Shown here piece after piece: positions 34,805 through 46,319 of a stretch of DNA of 64,000 bases (position 1 is the first letter of the stretch; each line of letters opens with the position of its first letter). The stretch is from assembly GCA_949752735.1 (NCBI GenBank), contig OX457047.1, positions 6,886,266-6,950,265 on the forward strand. Reading direction: 5' to 3'. Origin of the DNA: Lumbricus terrestris. Its lineage: Eukaryota > Annelida > Clitellata > Crassiclitellata > Lumbricidae. The position numbers and the translations under genes are program-made. Under the pieces are notes generated by a model. It did no database searches. It saw only the letters and a program-made list of their open reading frames with translations, and was not told where the DNA came from.

Positions 34805-35275
34805 ATCAATCATAATTTATATAGCGCCTCTTCAAGGCAGCTGCTCAGAGGCGCTCCCGACCGATATCAAGCGAAAAGGCAGATTTTAACAGTTTGTGAA
34901 ATTGAAAACAGCTTGGGAGTCAAGGGAAGTCCATTCCAGGTTGTTGGACAAACCACAGAGAACGAACGCCTCTGCATTGATGCAGAGCGGGTGAAAGGAA
35001 CCATTAAGTCACCATGGACAGCAGAGCGCAGTGCGCGGCGGCCTATGCAAGTGGAAACAGGGAGGCAAAGCCCACACAGAAAAGAATGTGCCCACCCTGA
35101 TAAGCATCGCCACACCATAGATGCAATCCTAAAAGAGATGCTCTGCGGGAAAGGAAGCCAGTGCAAGACCACGCGCATATATTGGGATACACGGTCGGAC
35201 TTGGTGAACCCCCCCCCCCCCCCCCAATAAGTCGCGCGGCAGCCCGGTGGACCCTCTCCAGCCTCTCAATCTGAA
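34805..35275 (-). pseudogene. CR1/Rex-like LINE 3' end
   Basis: Minus-strand reading of about 100 residues: LHWLPFPQSISFRIASMVWR, GRRALRSAVHGDLMVPF, RSFSVVCPTTWNGLPLTPKL, then the 3' hairpin at 34820-34860. A 15-base C run at 35209-35225 interrupts the 5' part. Stop immediately before the hairpin as in sister copies. Confidence 0.85.
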
Positions 35276-35593
35276 ACCGCGGGAGACCAGCATAATCAAT
35301 GCACCTAGTGAGGTCGACTTAAACGGCTGTGGTAGTCACAAGATGTCGCTACAACACCAATAATATTTAATATCGAACACTGTCATGCTTATACACCTTT
35401 AAATCATTTCTTTCCGAAGCTATAAATTTGTAATAATTATAACGACTATTATTCGTCTTTTAGGGAGCAGATCTGAAATAATTCTGCCACTGGTTGCACT
35501 CTGCCAGTGCCAGTCCCAAGCTTGGATAAAGGAAAGGGCGTCGCTAATGGTCTTTGTTACCACACAGTGACGTTAAACTGCAAATTCATTCAT

Positions 35594-35839
35594 TCAGATC
35601 CGACTTTTTTGATGAGGTGGTATGGGCATGTCATGAGAAGAGACGAAACCAGCTGTATCAAGAGAATTATGAACGCTGAAGTCTATGGAAAACGTAGCCG
35701 GGGACGACAGAGAAAGAGATGGAGCGATCAGATACAACAGGACCTGAAAATGCTAAAGCTGAAGAAGGAGGACACTGGCGACAGGAACAAGTGGAAGAGG
35801 AGGATCCATGTGGCTGACCCCTCCCCAGAGAGGGATTAA
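35594..35839 (+). pseudogene. RTE LINE, C-terminal end
   Basis: Plus-strand reading RWYGHVMRRDETSCIKRIMN, GKRSRGRQRKRWSDQIQQDL, ending at TAA. The W.GH..R....... G.R.RGRP..RW pattern is the end of RTE-type reverse transcriptases. Followed by GGCTGACCCCTCCCC..GAGGGATTAAT, the 3' sequence also found in the foldback at 48733-48842. Confidence 0.85.
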
Positions 35840-35849
35840 TCCGAGCCTG

Positions 35850-36299
<450 letters not shown>

Positions 36300-36511
36300 A
36301 CTTTTTTTATCTTGTTTCTTAATTCGGCCAGTCGATAAGTCGTTTCTTGACAGTCATGCCATGCAAAATACAACTGTTTCAAATTTCTGGAGATGTCGCT
36401 CCTGGGGATGGAAAACTTCCCACAGAGACGTCTACAGATAATAAAAACTGTCCCTCGATCGCTGGTATCTGGGCATTGGACACATTAGAAGACGTTGGTG
36501 GCACAGCTTAC

Positions 36512-36769
36512 CTCTGAGAATGGGATTCCGTTCTGCGAGATTTCCCTCTTCCAGCTCTTCATCAGCTGCTTCCGGTACTCCTGGTTGAACGGTCCGGCAT
36601 AAGACAGGAAGCCAGTGGCCACGAGTACATCGCCAACGAGCTTATGGATCTGTGACTCGAAACTCTTACTCGCCGCCGTCCATCGAATCTTCTCACCCGA
36701 CAGACCATCGATCAAAGCCCGAGCTCTGTTCATCTTTCGACGACAGTTCTCAGCATCGTCAACCAACTC
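36512..36769 (-). CDS. DNAH5: Dynein heavy chain exon e3
   Basis: 86 codons: ELVDDAENCRRKMNRARALI, DGLSGEKIRWTAASKSFESQ, IHKLVGDVLVATGFLSYAGP, FNQEYRKQLMKSWKREISQN, GIPFSE. End of stalk coiled coil 2 passing into the start of AAA5; GL..E..RW, LVGDVL...FLSY.GPFN..YR are conserved. Acceptor TGTAG, donor GAG|GTAAGC, phase 0 at both ends. Confidence 0.95.
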
Positions 36770-37374
36770 CTACAGAAGCAATCAGACCGGGTTAATCTAT
36801 TTAAGAATGTTAACAAAGATTAGATAAGGAAATATTATTCGAGTATCAGATATTTCGTTTGAGGTATCATGAAACAATAGCCCATCTATTCATTACGGAA
36901 ATGTATACATTATACAGCACCTGTCATGGGCTACTTACTAATCGGAGGTGTTTCTATACCCCAGCACGGTTTAACAGGAGTTTTGAGTATGAAACGCACA
37001 GCACAGAATCATAGGATCGTAGTATGGAGCAAAAAACAGCAGGCAACGCAATTATACCATGCTGATGAACGCCTATTTAACGCAATACACAATGATTTGC
37101 TACATGTAATCTACCGATTATTCCCTCCACCTCTGCCCTCCTGTGCTCATGAGCTCCGTGCTCGGTCTTATGGCTTCTCTTTTCCGGAAAAAGATAGTTG
37201 CAACTTTATCTCTCGAGTACTGTTCAAAAGCATTTTAAACCTAGCAAACCCTACAACAAACACGTCAATTAACATTATATAAACTGAACTTATACATAAA
37301 ACCTTTGAAAAATTAGTTATATGTAACATGCTGCGGTTCTGCCAGCCTGAAGTGCTGATTAAACGAAAATTGAA

Positions 37375-37745
37375 TTGAATTGAAAAAAGAACGCATCGGA
37401 GTGGACCATATGAAGCAAATGCAGAGCCAACGGCAGCACGTTCCAGAGCGAGGGATCGGCAACTGAAAAGGCAGCGTTCCTTCTTATAGATGATATACAA
37501 GAGAAAGGAACGAGAAGCACACCCCGCTTGGTAGAGCGGAGAGAAAGACGGCCTGAGGACAGTCTATGACGTCCGAAGTATACAGGCATCAGAGCTCGTG
37601 GAGGAAGGATCACAGGATTGAGCAAACAACAGCAGGCAACGCAATACCATACCATATCAGCGCTCGGGAATAAGCTGGTGCCCTGCGCTTGTCTTTTGAG
37701 TGGTGCTCTAGAAATTTGGATATTACGATTACGATTACCAAAGCA
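37375..37745 (-). pseudogene. CR1/Rex-like LINE 3' end with an opposite-strand tail beside it
   Basis: Minus-strand reading PRALMPVYFGRHRLSSGRLS, LRSTKRGVLLVPFSCISSIR, RNAAFSVADPSLWNVLPLAL. At 37640-37740 a plus-strand tail (TTGAGTGGTGCTCTAGAAAT, then ATTACGATTACGATTACC) follows, probably a second insertion. 36770-37375 holds no recognised gene. Confidence 0.65.
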
Positions 37746-38619
37746 GCAGTCTGGAATGCAATACGTTTGGGGAGTCAGCGTAGAACGTGGCCAGAGACGA
37801 GACTAAATCTGGGAATGCGTCTCATATAAAAAGGTGTTTATCTGCGCAGAGCACAGGACCCAGTCTAAAGCTCCCCTCCACCAAGCTGGAGGAGCATAGA
37901 GGAGTAACAGTGATCTAGTGGAGCTGTGATGGAGGAGTTAGATGTGATTGATGGCAGTGACGCTTGGTGTAAATGAGTGAGCAACATTGCGGAGCTGTCG
38001 CAGCTGAGAATAAAAATTTGCGACAGATGTCTTTAATTATAATTAATTATAAGCGGCACAAAGAATCTTAGTCTAGCATTACTCCAGCGTTTCGAATAGC
38101 AGAATAAAAGGTTAAATGGGGAAAGTAAGACGCAACAGAGCTGCTAGGCTGTTGCCGTGTGCCCAGCCACATAAATTGAGGTTTCGGTGGGTTGAGGGTA
38201 GGCGATTCGTCGACTTTATCAAATGCCATGTTTAGACACCTTCATATCGCTTCCTTCCAACGTTACATATCTTAAAAATTCGATCATTCTCGCACCATAC
38301 AAAACCCTGCAACGTGTACATCGCACAATAATAATTTATTAAACACTCCGAACGATAAGACACAAATTTCTTCGAATTAAATCTGGTACGATGACAATGG
38401 CGCTGTCCCGCATGTGTTAGCGTCAATCATGTGCTGAATAATGGAGAAGGGTTGCGCTGACCATCCACGCAACGTCTATTGGACACATCAAATAATCCCT
38501 GACCACGCATATCATGATTCCATCAACAGTAGCCTACCATAACAACCTGCTTTATTTTCTTTACTCGTTTGGAATTACAATTGTTGCAGGTAAACTTCAG
38601 GATAGATATCAATTGGGAT

Positions 38620-38916
38620 CAGTAGCGGCGGTAAGGGAGTTAGGGGGGCTAAACACCCTAAAAAAGGCCATTCATGATCTATTTTCCCCATGTAAAAATG
38701 AAATATTTGTATGATTAACCCCCCCCCCTAAAAACTTAACCAAATGACTAAAAAAAAGCCGTCAGAAATGTTTACGGCAGAAATCGAATATTTTCTTGAA
38801 GTTTTGTCCAAATGACTAAAACAAAACGGTCGTCAGAAATTTTGGCGAGACTGAAAATGGCAAATTTCCTCCCGCAGATTCAGCCCCCAAAAACTGAAAT
38901 CCTGGCGCCGCCACTG
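38620..38916. mobile_element. hAT-type MITE, 297 bp
   Basis: CAGTAGCGGCGGTAAGG at the left and, reverse-complemented, CAGTGGCGGCGCCAGGA at the right. The core repeats AAATGACTAAAA and CGTCAGAAAT as in the other hAT-type elements. Flanking 8-mers (ATTGGGAT, GGTGTGGT) do not match, so the target duplication has decayed or the ends are chimeric. Confidence 0.8.
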
Positions 38917-38929
38917 GGTGTGGTCAGAT

Positions 38930-39620
38930 TTAAACGGCCTCACGCCGTATGTAGCAGTTAAACGCTATGTCAATGATTATTGACATGTTTAGACACCTCT
39001 ACATCGTTTCGTTGCTATACAATATTAAAATAGTTTTAAACAAAGTTCGTTCAATACATTGCTGATTCCGTATTTCAAACTCCGCCACTGATTGCACTTT
39101 GCCTGTGCCAGTCCCAAGCCTGGATAAAGGAGGAGGGCGTAGCTAATGGTCTTTGTTACCACACATCGACGTTAAACTGCAAATACCACCACCACCTTAT
39201 TCCGGCGGATCCTTTCACTTTATGAGTCCTAGATAGAATCAGATAATTTATATGACGAAAATTTCTTCACTGGTCACACTGGTAATACCAGTCTCAAACA
39301 TGGATAAATGAGGAGGGTGACGCTAATCATCTCTATCATCTTTGTTCTGACACAGCCAGGTTAAAATATTGGCTGTGAAGATTGATTCTCCGGTTCACGA
39401 AAGATGAATAAGAGCTATTGACCTCATCCAAGAAACGAATCGACGAGCGCAGGGTCAATACCCGCTAGACCCACAATAGAGGAACCACAGCCTTCCACTC
39501 CCTATATATCATTCATGGGTGACTTAGCTTTATCGGAGATGTGCGCCTTGCCGCCTTCCATGAAGTTAAATCAGACTACTGTTGCACTGGTTGTCATCTG
39601 TTGCTACTGCACTTCTTCTT
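38930..39620 (+). repeat. Approximately 650-bp repeat, copy 1
   Basis: Order: GTAGCAGTTAAACG, GTTTAGACACCT.TA.ATCGTT, a GCCAGTCC-type block, TTGATT.TCCG, CCCGCTAG.CCCA, CCA.CTTCCACTC, ATGTGCGCCTTGC, ending GTTGTCATCTGTTG. Copies 2 and 3 at 40860 and 45930 keep the same order. No coding potential seen. Confidence 0.7.
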
Positions 39621-39622
39621 CT

Positions 39623-40465
39623 TTAGGTACTCTGCCAAGTGGCAGGTCCAAACGTCCAATGTCTCCATCTTTCACGCTGTTGTGCCATGTCCTTTAGTTC
39701 ACTGTAACCCTTCTCCATCATCCCATCCAGCAGTTTTTGTCTAGGTCTTCCTCTGCACCTTTCCCCCTCCAATCTTCCTTCAATTATTTCTTTCTGCAGT
39801 GAGTTTCCTCGCATCAAATGTCCTATCCAATTCTTTTGTCTTGTCTTTATAGCATCTAGCAGAGATCTTTTCTCTTCTACCATCGTCAGCACTTCCTCGT
39901 TCGTAACATGCTTTGTCCAACTAATTTTCTCCATCTTTCTCCATACCCACATTTCAAAAGCTTCCAGCCGCTTGGTGTCTTCTTTTCTCATTGTCCATGT
40001 CTCTGCGCCATATAACGTCACACTCCATATCAATGTTTTGACCATTCTTTTCTTCAGATTCCTATTTAGCCCTCCTCTTAGCAATTCTTTCCGTTTTAAG
40101 AATGCCTCTTTACCCATTGCTATTCTCCTCTTTATTTCCTTATGACATTTGGCATCGCTTGATATTAAGCTTCCCAAGTAGCAGAATTCCTTCACCTGCT
40201 CTATTTCTTCTCCATCTATTTTGATACATATAGTTGTTTCCTTTTCCTTACTGATCCTCATAACTTTTGTCTTTTTGATATTTATTTTCATGTTGTAATC
40301 TTCTGAGGTCGCATTCAGCCGATCCATCATGCGTTGTAGATCCTTTTCGTTTCCTGCCAGCATCGCTTGATCGTCAGCAAACCTTAAAGCTTTTATTAGT
40401 TTTCCTCCTACTTTTATTCCTTCTTCTGTACCATCAATTGCCTCTCTTATTAACTCTTCTATGTA
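39623..40465 (-). CDS. 5'-truncated RTE LINE reverse transcriptase
   Basis: About 280 residues open to a stop at 39623. Starts in frame at YIEELIREAIDGTEEGIKVG and includes the RT active site as FADD (RFADDQAMLAGNEKDLQRMM), then INIKKTKVM, VKEFCYLGSLISSDAKCHKE, LIWSVTLYGAETWTMRKEDT, RRLEAFEMWVWR-like, WIGHLMRGN and EGERCRGRPRQKLLD. These are RTE-clade RT hallmarks. Truncated within the palm domain at its left side (40465), where stops begin. No internal stop, so probably a young insertion. It cannot be autonomous because endonuclease and finger domains are absent. Confidence 0.9.
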   Translation of the reverse strand, partial: YIEELIREAIDGTEEGIKVGGKLIKALRFADDQAMLAGNEKDLQRMMDRLNATSEDYNMKINIKKTKVMRISKEKETTICIKIDGEEIEQVKEFCYLGSLISSDAKCHKEIKRRIAMGKEAFLKRKELLRGGLNRNLKKRMVKTLIWSVTLYGAETWTMRKEDTKRLEAFEMWVWRKMEKISWTKHVTNEEVLTMVEEKRSLLDAIKTRQKNWIGHLMRGNSLQKEIIEGRLEGERCRGRPRQKLLDGMMEKGYSELKDMAQQRERWRHWTFGPATWQST

Positions 40466-40599
40466 TTATTAAACAATAATATTGTAAATATATCATATGC
40501 TACTGCACATGCAATCTAATTCCGTTCTATTACATTAGGATTGATTTACAATACTAAACGAATATTATAAAGCCGTCGATCTGGAATAAGCTCCAAAGC

Positions 40600-40800
40600 T
40601 GCGATTATTGCATCTCACCATTTGAATTCTGTCGTTACAATCGATACTACCGATGTAGCATAATTCTCACCTATTCAATTTATCTTCTTCCAATGTGTAT
40701 TGCTCCTCTCATATACATATCTTTAAAACCATTGTCTTCTTAAAGTTAAATTTAATTCCATATTCGGTTCTTATTGCATCTTGTCTATTCATCATTGTAA
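40600..40800 (-). pseudogene. RTE-type RT scrap
   Basis: Minus-strand trace AIRTEYGIKFNFKKTMV resembles the RT segment INIKKTKVM; similar sequence at 43600-43786. Heavily decayed. Confidence 0.5.
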
Positions 40801-40859
40801 CATAATAAATACATATTTCACGGTCCGTAGTGAATGAATTACTAAGCATAAGATGATCT

Positions 40860-41400
40860 GCAATTCTGCATCAAAGAACCTGAAGAACGTAGCAGTTAAA
40901 CGTTATTTTAAAATGACATGTTTAGACACCTTTAGATCGTTTCGTTACATTACAATATTATTCGGTTTAAATAAAAATCGTTCATTTAAAACCGTAGAAA
41001 TTGAGATTCCTTCATCGTCATTTTGACATCAAAATTATGTCTCAGGTAGAATCAAATATCTAACGAAAGCTTCGTACTGATAATGCCAGTGTGAAATTAT
41101 AATAAAGGAGGATTGTGTCGCCAATCATCTTTACCATCTTTCTTATCACGCAGCGTCGTTGAGTATTGATTATAAAAATTGATTTTCCGAATCACGAGGA
41201 TCTATAGCAGCTGATGACTTCATTCAAGATAAGATAAAACGAACGAGAGATCGATAATCGCTAGTCCCATAAAAAAGTGGTCTCAGTCTTCCACTCTCAA
41301 AGGGGATGGTAGACTAGGTTGCATCGAAAATGCACGCCTTGCTGGCTGCTATGCGGTAAAATTCGACTCCTTTTAGACATGTCATCTATCAATTGCTACT
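40860..41400 (+). repeat. Approximately 650-bp repeat, copy 2
   Basis: GTAGCAGTTAAACGTTAT, GACATGTTTAGACACCTTTA, the GCCAGTGT block, CGCTAGTCCCAT, TCTTCCACTCTC and ATGCACGCCTTGCTGG in the order of copy 1. Confidence 0.7.
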
Positions 41401-41514
41401 ATTTCGTGCGATCTAACCGCGATATCGTCACCCTGAATTCATAAACGAATATAATTAGCCTATACATTGACTAATATTATTAGTTTATATGGTTTGCATG
41501 TATATATGTGCACA

Positions 41515-41673
41515 TGTTATGGCGCCCCTTCATGCTCTCTACTCAGGGGCGCTCCCGACTGCAGAGCGGACACAGCAACGGAGTTTCACGCCGAAGAGCT
41601 GAGCAATTACGAGTGAAGGACTTGCCCAAGGTCCCTGCGCGGCGACTTGAGGTGGATTCGAACCTCGAACCTT
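41515..41673 (-). mobile_element. tRNA-derived SINE, left part (continues at 43306)
   Basis: Tail hairpin at 41518-41555, GTTTCACGCCGAAG, TTGCCCAAGGTCCC, B box as GGATTCGAACC. The head resumes at 43306-43345 (GACGCCACCACTACACC) after the inserted element. Confidence 0.85.
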
Positions 41674-43305
41674 CCGGTGTCATGCGAGATACTATCCGGC
41701 CAACAGAAACTATCCGGCCACGCCCACTTCGTTGTCGGATACAATCTCGCACGACATACGTGCGAGATTGTATCCGTTGACAAATAATATCCGGGTGGCT
41801 TGTTAACAATAATAATGTTCTGTTTATTCAGCATAGTAACTCGGTGTACAAAAACTATTGTAATTCACGCCTGTAAGTGAGATTGTGGCATAGTAACATT
41901 ACGAGTAAGCCTATGCAATTATATTTAGGAGAAAACGTGAATCTAAGAGACGAAGCGGTGTCCTACCTCTGCATTCAACTTAAACACCTTTTAACCACTA
42001 TCTCGCAAGCGTATGTAAGTATAAACTGCAGTTATGATGTCAAAACCTTGCAACTAATGCGTAACTATGTATGTGTGTATATGAACAGTTACATAGCGCC
42101 TTACAATAACCTCACGAAGGTGCTTAACTAATGCAACACTACACGATCATACTCTATTCTCACTTTCTGGAACATGGTGAGAATTGTCAGAGGTTGTGAG
42201 GGTACAAGTCCTTAGTCTCTCTTGGAACCCCGGAGAATCTTCATTGTACACCCAAGCCCTATAAGTCAGCGTCAGACCCCAGACCACCATCTTACTTTTC
42301 TATAATTCTCCGACTGCGACAGTCCACGCACATCTCAAGCAGGGTGAGAATTGCCGGGGGTTTGGGGGATTTCAACCCCCAGTCTTTCTTAGTGCCCCAT
42401 AGTAAACTCTGTTTTTCACATCCCAATTCCAAGTTTATCATAGGCCAACCCCCAGTTATTTTTCCACAATTCCCACACTGATCTCAAGTCTTCCAGTTCT
42501 TAAATTAAGCCATGTCCAACACCGTACCATCTCTTGAACAATCTACCCACTATCCCTCACTTCTGGGCATTCCACGCAAAATTAAAGTACCACCATTTTG
42601 GGAATTTCCGGGGTCATGGGAGTTCAAGCCCCTCCTTCTTAGGACCCCCATTGTAGCCTAAAGTCCTCATTACGACCTATTGCCTTAGCATGATCAATTA
42701 TTAGATCTTCCTTAGTCAGAGATTAACAAGCATTACCCAAACTTTAACGTTTTACAAGATTGATTATTAAGGAACTTTGTACAAGAAAACAGGGTGTCTA
42801 ACGAATGTATATATAATTTTTCAATTTTTAAATGCATTTCTAATACATCTGTCTAACTCCACCGCTGGTTTCACTCTACAAATAGTATTGTAGTCCTATG
42901 CATGTAAAAAGAACGAGGCGTCGCTAGTTAGCTTTGTTATCACATAGTGACGTTAAATTACAAATATTACTCGACATCTGCCTCGGTAGGTGCTGTGAAT
43001 CGAAACAGCTGCAACTAACCACTTTTATCATCCATCCTAAAAACAACTAAATATCTCGGTTCTTGTCCCTCAAACCCTAAAATCTTGTAAATATTTAACA
43101 CTATTTAATACTATAACCTACTATTATAAACAAACCGCATTTGTTTTTCGTATAATATTTTATAGCAATCAGCCCGGATCGTTTTTGTCAACGAAAACGA
43201 GGCTGAGCCATCTAGCGTTGATCTCTGACGTCATATGTCACGTGAACCAATGACAGAAGTTTCCGGATAGTTTTTGTTGCCGGATAGTATCTCGCAGTAC
43301 ACCGG
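41674..43305. mobile_element. TIR element of 1,632 bp inserted in a SINE
   Basis: Left end CCGGTGTCATGCGAGATACT then ATCCGGCCAACAGAAACTAT; right end reverse-complemented CCGGTGTACTGCGAGATACT then ATCCGGCAACAAAAACTATC. Over 40 bp of inverted similarity. CTT occurs on both sides (41671-41673, 43306-43308), compatible with a 3-bp target duplication. At 41736-41776 a perfect hairpin (arms CGGATACAATCTCGCACG) repeats the TIR motif. Internal copies of GGGGG(A/T)TTTCAA.CCCC are seen at 42180-42660. No transposase found; superfamily unassigned. Confidence 0.8.
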
Positions 43306-43345
43306 CTTCACGGCAATGACGCCACCACTACACCATGGCGCCCCG
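43306..43345 (-). mobile_element. tRNA-derived SINE, head part
   Basis: CTTCACGGCAATGACGCC then ACCACTACACCATGGCGCCC completes the SINE begun at 41515; A box on the minus strand is TGGTGTAGTGG. Confidence 0.8.
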
Positions 43346-43348
43346 CGT

Positions 43349-43490
43349 GGTTGTCTTATATCGTTCCGTTGATGTGGTCAGGAGTTGGAATCGTAGACAA
43401 CGAAGATGATAGCTGAAGTGACGACCAATAAGTGACGAATGTAGGAATTGGAGGACAATCTCATTACAACTCAACAACTGGTTAGCAACT
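43349..43490 (+). pseudogene. Inverted fragment of dynein exon e6, copy 1
   Basis: Plus strand: GATGTGGTCAGGAGTTGGAA, TCGTAGACAACGAAGATGAT, AGCTGAAGTGACGACCAATA, GGAATTGGAGGACAATCTC, CAACTCAACAACTGG. This follows the e6 acceptor and its first 100 or so bases (gene strand) with substitutions and small gaps, including stops. Host exon is on the minus strand at 28313-28556. Confidence 0.88.
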
Positions 43491-43599
43491 TTATCAATGC
43501 AATGTTTAGACACCCTCATATCGCACCCTAACAACGTTACATAGATTAAATATTCGTAACGTCGTTAATCATATCTAAACACTTGTATTCTGTCGTAAC

Positions 43600-44105
43600 A
43601 ATGTATGCTCTCGTGGCAACAGAATTCTATCTCCCGTTCAACTTCTTTTCCCTTCAACGTGTAATTGTGTATGCTTACCATTGTTCCTCTCATATACACA
43701 ATCTTAATAACCTGTCTTTTAAAAGTTATTTTTCATTCCATATTCGGTTTTTATCGCGTTTCGTCTAATATTCATTACCTGTAGTCCAGGGCTGTTTTAA
43801 AGTAATTTTTAGAACTGCATAACCCCTTCTCTTCTTTCCCATCTTCTATGGAAATTACTGCCAGTCGGAGGAAAATAGCCTTTTTCAACTAGTTTTAACT
43901 GCACAGACGTGCTTCTACAACTGCACAAATCCATTTAGAACTGCACATTTTGTGTTCAACTGCACGTTAAAAAAGCCCTACTGTAGTCCCTTCTGGCTTA
44001 GCGCCATCTTGAAAACTCCATCTTTCTCCTATCCTTATCCGCTCTCCAAGGTCCTCTATTGCTTTTCTGACTAGCTCTTCTGTGTAGATATTGAATTGTA
44101 GCGGT
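43600..44105 (-). pseudogene. RTE-type RT fragment, split by a MITE
   Basis: Sequence akin to 40600-40800 on the left; right of the MITE the minus strand reads YTEELVRKAIEDLGERIRIG and WSFQDGAKPEG, matching the IEELIREAIDG..GIKVGGK stretch of the RTE at 39623-40465. Removing 43787-43980 plus one CTGTAGTC restores continuity. Confidence 0.65.
43787..43980. mobile_element. hAT-type MITE, 194 bp, sister of 33020
   Basis: CAGGGCTGTTTTAA at the left, TTAAAAAAGCCCTA at the right. Perfect 8-bp duplication CTGTAGTC at 43779-43786 and 43981-43988. Internally it carries the same ACTGCAC motifs and a GGAAAAT block as 33020-33215, in reverse orientation. Confidence 0.93.
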
Positions 44106-44139
44106 GATGGCTGGTATCCTTATAATTTATAATTCATCT

Positions 44140-44422
44140 GCTAAACTTTCGCAGTTCACATTACAGCGCCGAGCCTTCTCGGTTGTGGGGCCGTCAATTT
44201 GGAATGACCTCCTCCCTAACCTCCATCTGCTCCACCTGACCAGTCAATCTTTGTTTCTCAAGTCCCTTAAGTCTTTTTTTTCTTTTGTCGTGACTGGGCT
44301 GGGAGCGCCTCTGAGTAGTTTCTTGAAGGAGCGCTGCATAAATTCTAAAAATGAATGAATGAATGAATGAATGAATGAATGAATGAATGAATGAATGAAT
44401 GAATGAATGAATGAATGAATTA
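44140..44422 (+). pseudogene. CR1/Rex-like LINE 3' end with (GAAT)n tail
   Basis: FTLQRRAFSVVGPSIWNDLL, PNLHLLHLTSQSLFLKSLKS, then hairpin at 44305-44342 and a long (GAAT)n to 44422, which is the family's 3' tail. Confidence 0.85.
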
Positions 44423-45379
44423 CTCAACATCTATTTGTATTCACAACTTTTGCCCCATATACAACTTTCTCGTAACTATCATGTCTCTTCATTATATTCC
44501 CATCGTCTCTTATTGACTTACCTCAGTGCAAGTAATATCTTTTTCAACTCTGCCGATGAAAATTTTAAACACCTTCTTATCCTTCCTTCCAACATTACAT
44601 AGCCTAAATATGCCTAATTTTTCCAATTCACATATTCTCTCCAAACAGGAAGCCACTAATAGCTTTTAACCAACTCCGCCACTGGTTGCACTCTGCCAGT
44701 GCCAGTCCCAAGACTGGATAAAGGAGGAGGGCGTCGCTAATGGTCTTTGTTACCACACAGTGACGCTAAGCTGCAAATGCCGCTGCCGCTTTTCCCCACT
44801 TAGATCTAGGTTTTTCGGCCTTGTCTAGGTTTCGAAGTTTTTTCAGGAACTACATGTAGCTTTTTTATCATGGCGGGTTTTCGGACTTTTATGCATAAAA
44901 ATAGATTTTTAGATGAAAATGAACAAAAGATGAGAAAAGAGACGGACATTTTGATTATAATATAAAAAAGACTCTATAGAGGTCATCAAAAATGTTGACG
45001 AGAAACGCAGCAAATTTTGGTCGGATAACTTTTTTTAAATGTCGTCAGAAATTTCAAGTCTGAAAAATCCATGCATATTTCAGAGATATTTCCGATCCAG
45101 CCTTTTCTAACTTGTTTCAGTCGCCTCTGACCCTTTTTAAATTCAGAATGGCATCCCCATCTCAAATTATTTGTATTCTCACCTTCTGCCCCATGTGCAA
45201 GTGTCCTATCAATTCTGTCTCTCAAATTTATTCCCATACGCTTCAGTGCATGTAATAGCTTTTTCAGTCATCTCTGCCAAGTCCATGTTTACACACCTTC
45301 CTATCGCTTTCTTCCAACGTTACATAGTTTAAATATTCCTTCGGTCTTAATATCCTAAATCCATTATGGCAGAATAATA

Positions 45380-45596
45380 TTATTTTAAATTCAACGCCTG
45401 CAAACGCACTGCGCTTTACATTTACAAGCTATGCAGTAATCTTAATTAAACTTAACTACTAACAGAACAGACAGCTTTGCAATTACACGGTGCTAATAGC
45501 AGCCTACAAAGCATTCCACCCAACGGGGGCTCGAACCTGCTACCTCTCGCACTTTATACGCCAGCGTGTTATCCATTGCGCTACCGGACCCCCTAC
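45380..45596 (-). mobile_element. tRNA-derived SINE, second family, full length
   Basis: Minus strand: GGGGGTCCGGTAGCGCAATG with A box TAGCGCAATGG, then GCAGGTTCGAGCCCCCG with B box, a body GAATGCTTTGTAGGCTGCTA and AT-rich tail. The body matches 7726-7810. The tail does not carry the CR1 hairpin, so it is distinct from the SINE at 11887. 44423-45380 contains GCCAGTCC (44683) and ACACCTT (44566, 45289) copies. Confidence 0.85.
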
Positions 45597-45598
45597 TC

Positions 45599-45721
45599 CT
45601 TCATCCATGCTTTGGACTGGCACTGCTACATGAATAGATGTAGTTTGTAGGAACCAATTCTGCGATGATAACAACGCCGATGGTCCACATGCATCAGTGC
45701 CAGTCCAAAGCATGAATGAAG
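45599..45721. repeat. Inverted repeat, 28-bp arms
   Basis: CCTTCATCCATGCTTTGGAC..TGGCACTG at 45599-45626 against its near-perfect reverse complement at 45694-45721. Two GCCAGTCC repeat ends facing each other. Confidence 0.85.
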
Positions 45722-45929
45722 GAGGAGGGCTACGCTGATCATCTTTGTTATGACGCAACGCCCATAGTAACTGCAAACAATCAATGACGACGCCTATTAT
45801 GATACAGACACTACCCTAAAATTTAATTTGTTTTCTATAATAGTTTTACTACTCTTGACTTACCATTGTTTCGGGCAAAAATAAAAATAATAGTACTAGA
45901 CGAAGTATGATAGGGGAGATTTCAACGGC

Positions 45930-46319
45930 CTGTACACTGTACGTAGCAGTTAAACTCTGCATTAAGGACAATATTATGACACGCTTAGACACCTATAAAA
46001 TTTTGTGTGGGGGGGGGCGTGAAACTGACAAGTACCGACACCTTTATATCGTTACATATCTATACAATATCAAATGATTTAAATAAAATTTCGTTCAATG
46101 CGCGAGGAAATGTCTTTTTACCCAATATGTCTTCGATAGAATCAGGTATCTGACAAAAACTTCGTCACTGGTCGTGAAGGCAATACCAGTCCAAATATGG
46201 GTAAACGAGGAGGGTGACGCTATTAATCTTTATCGTCGTTCTTATTACAAAGCGTCGTTAAATATTGATTCTTAAGATTGATTGTCCGGGGAACGAAGAA
46301 TCAAAAACAGCAGATGACC
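45930..46319 (+). repeat. Approximately 650-bp repeat, copy 3, left part
   Basis: Same element order as copies 1 and 2 (GTAGCAGTTAAACTC, two ACACCT blocks, GAGGAGGGTGACGCTA, GATTGTCCGGGGAACG), ending at the TTAA where 46324-47413 is inserted. It resumes at 47418 (CCCGCTAGCCCCATAAG, CATCCACTCCC, GTGCACCTTGCTGG) to about 47600. Confidence 0.75.
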
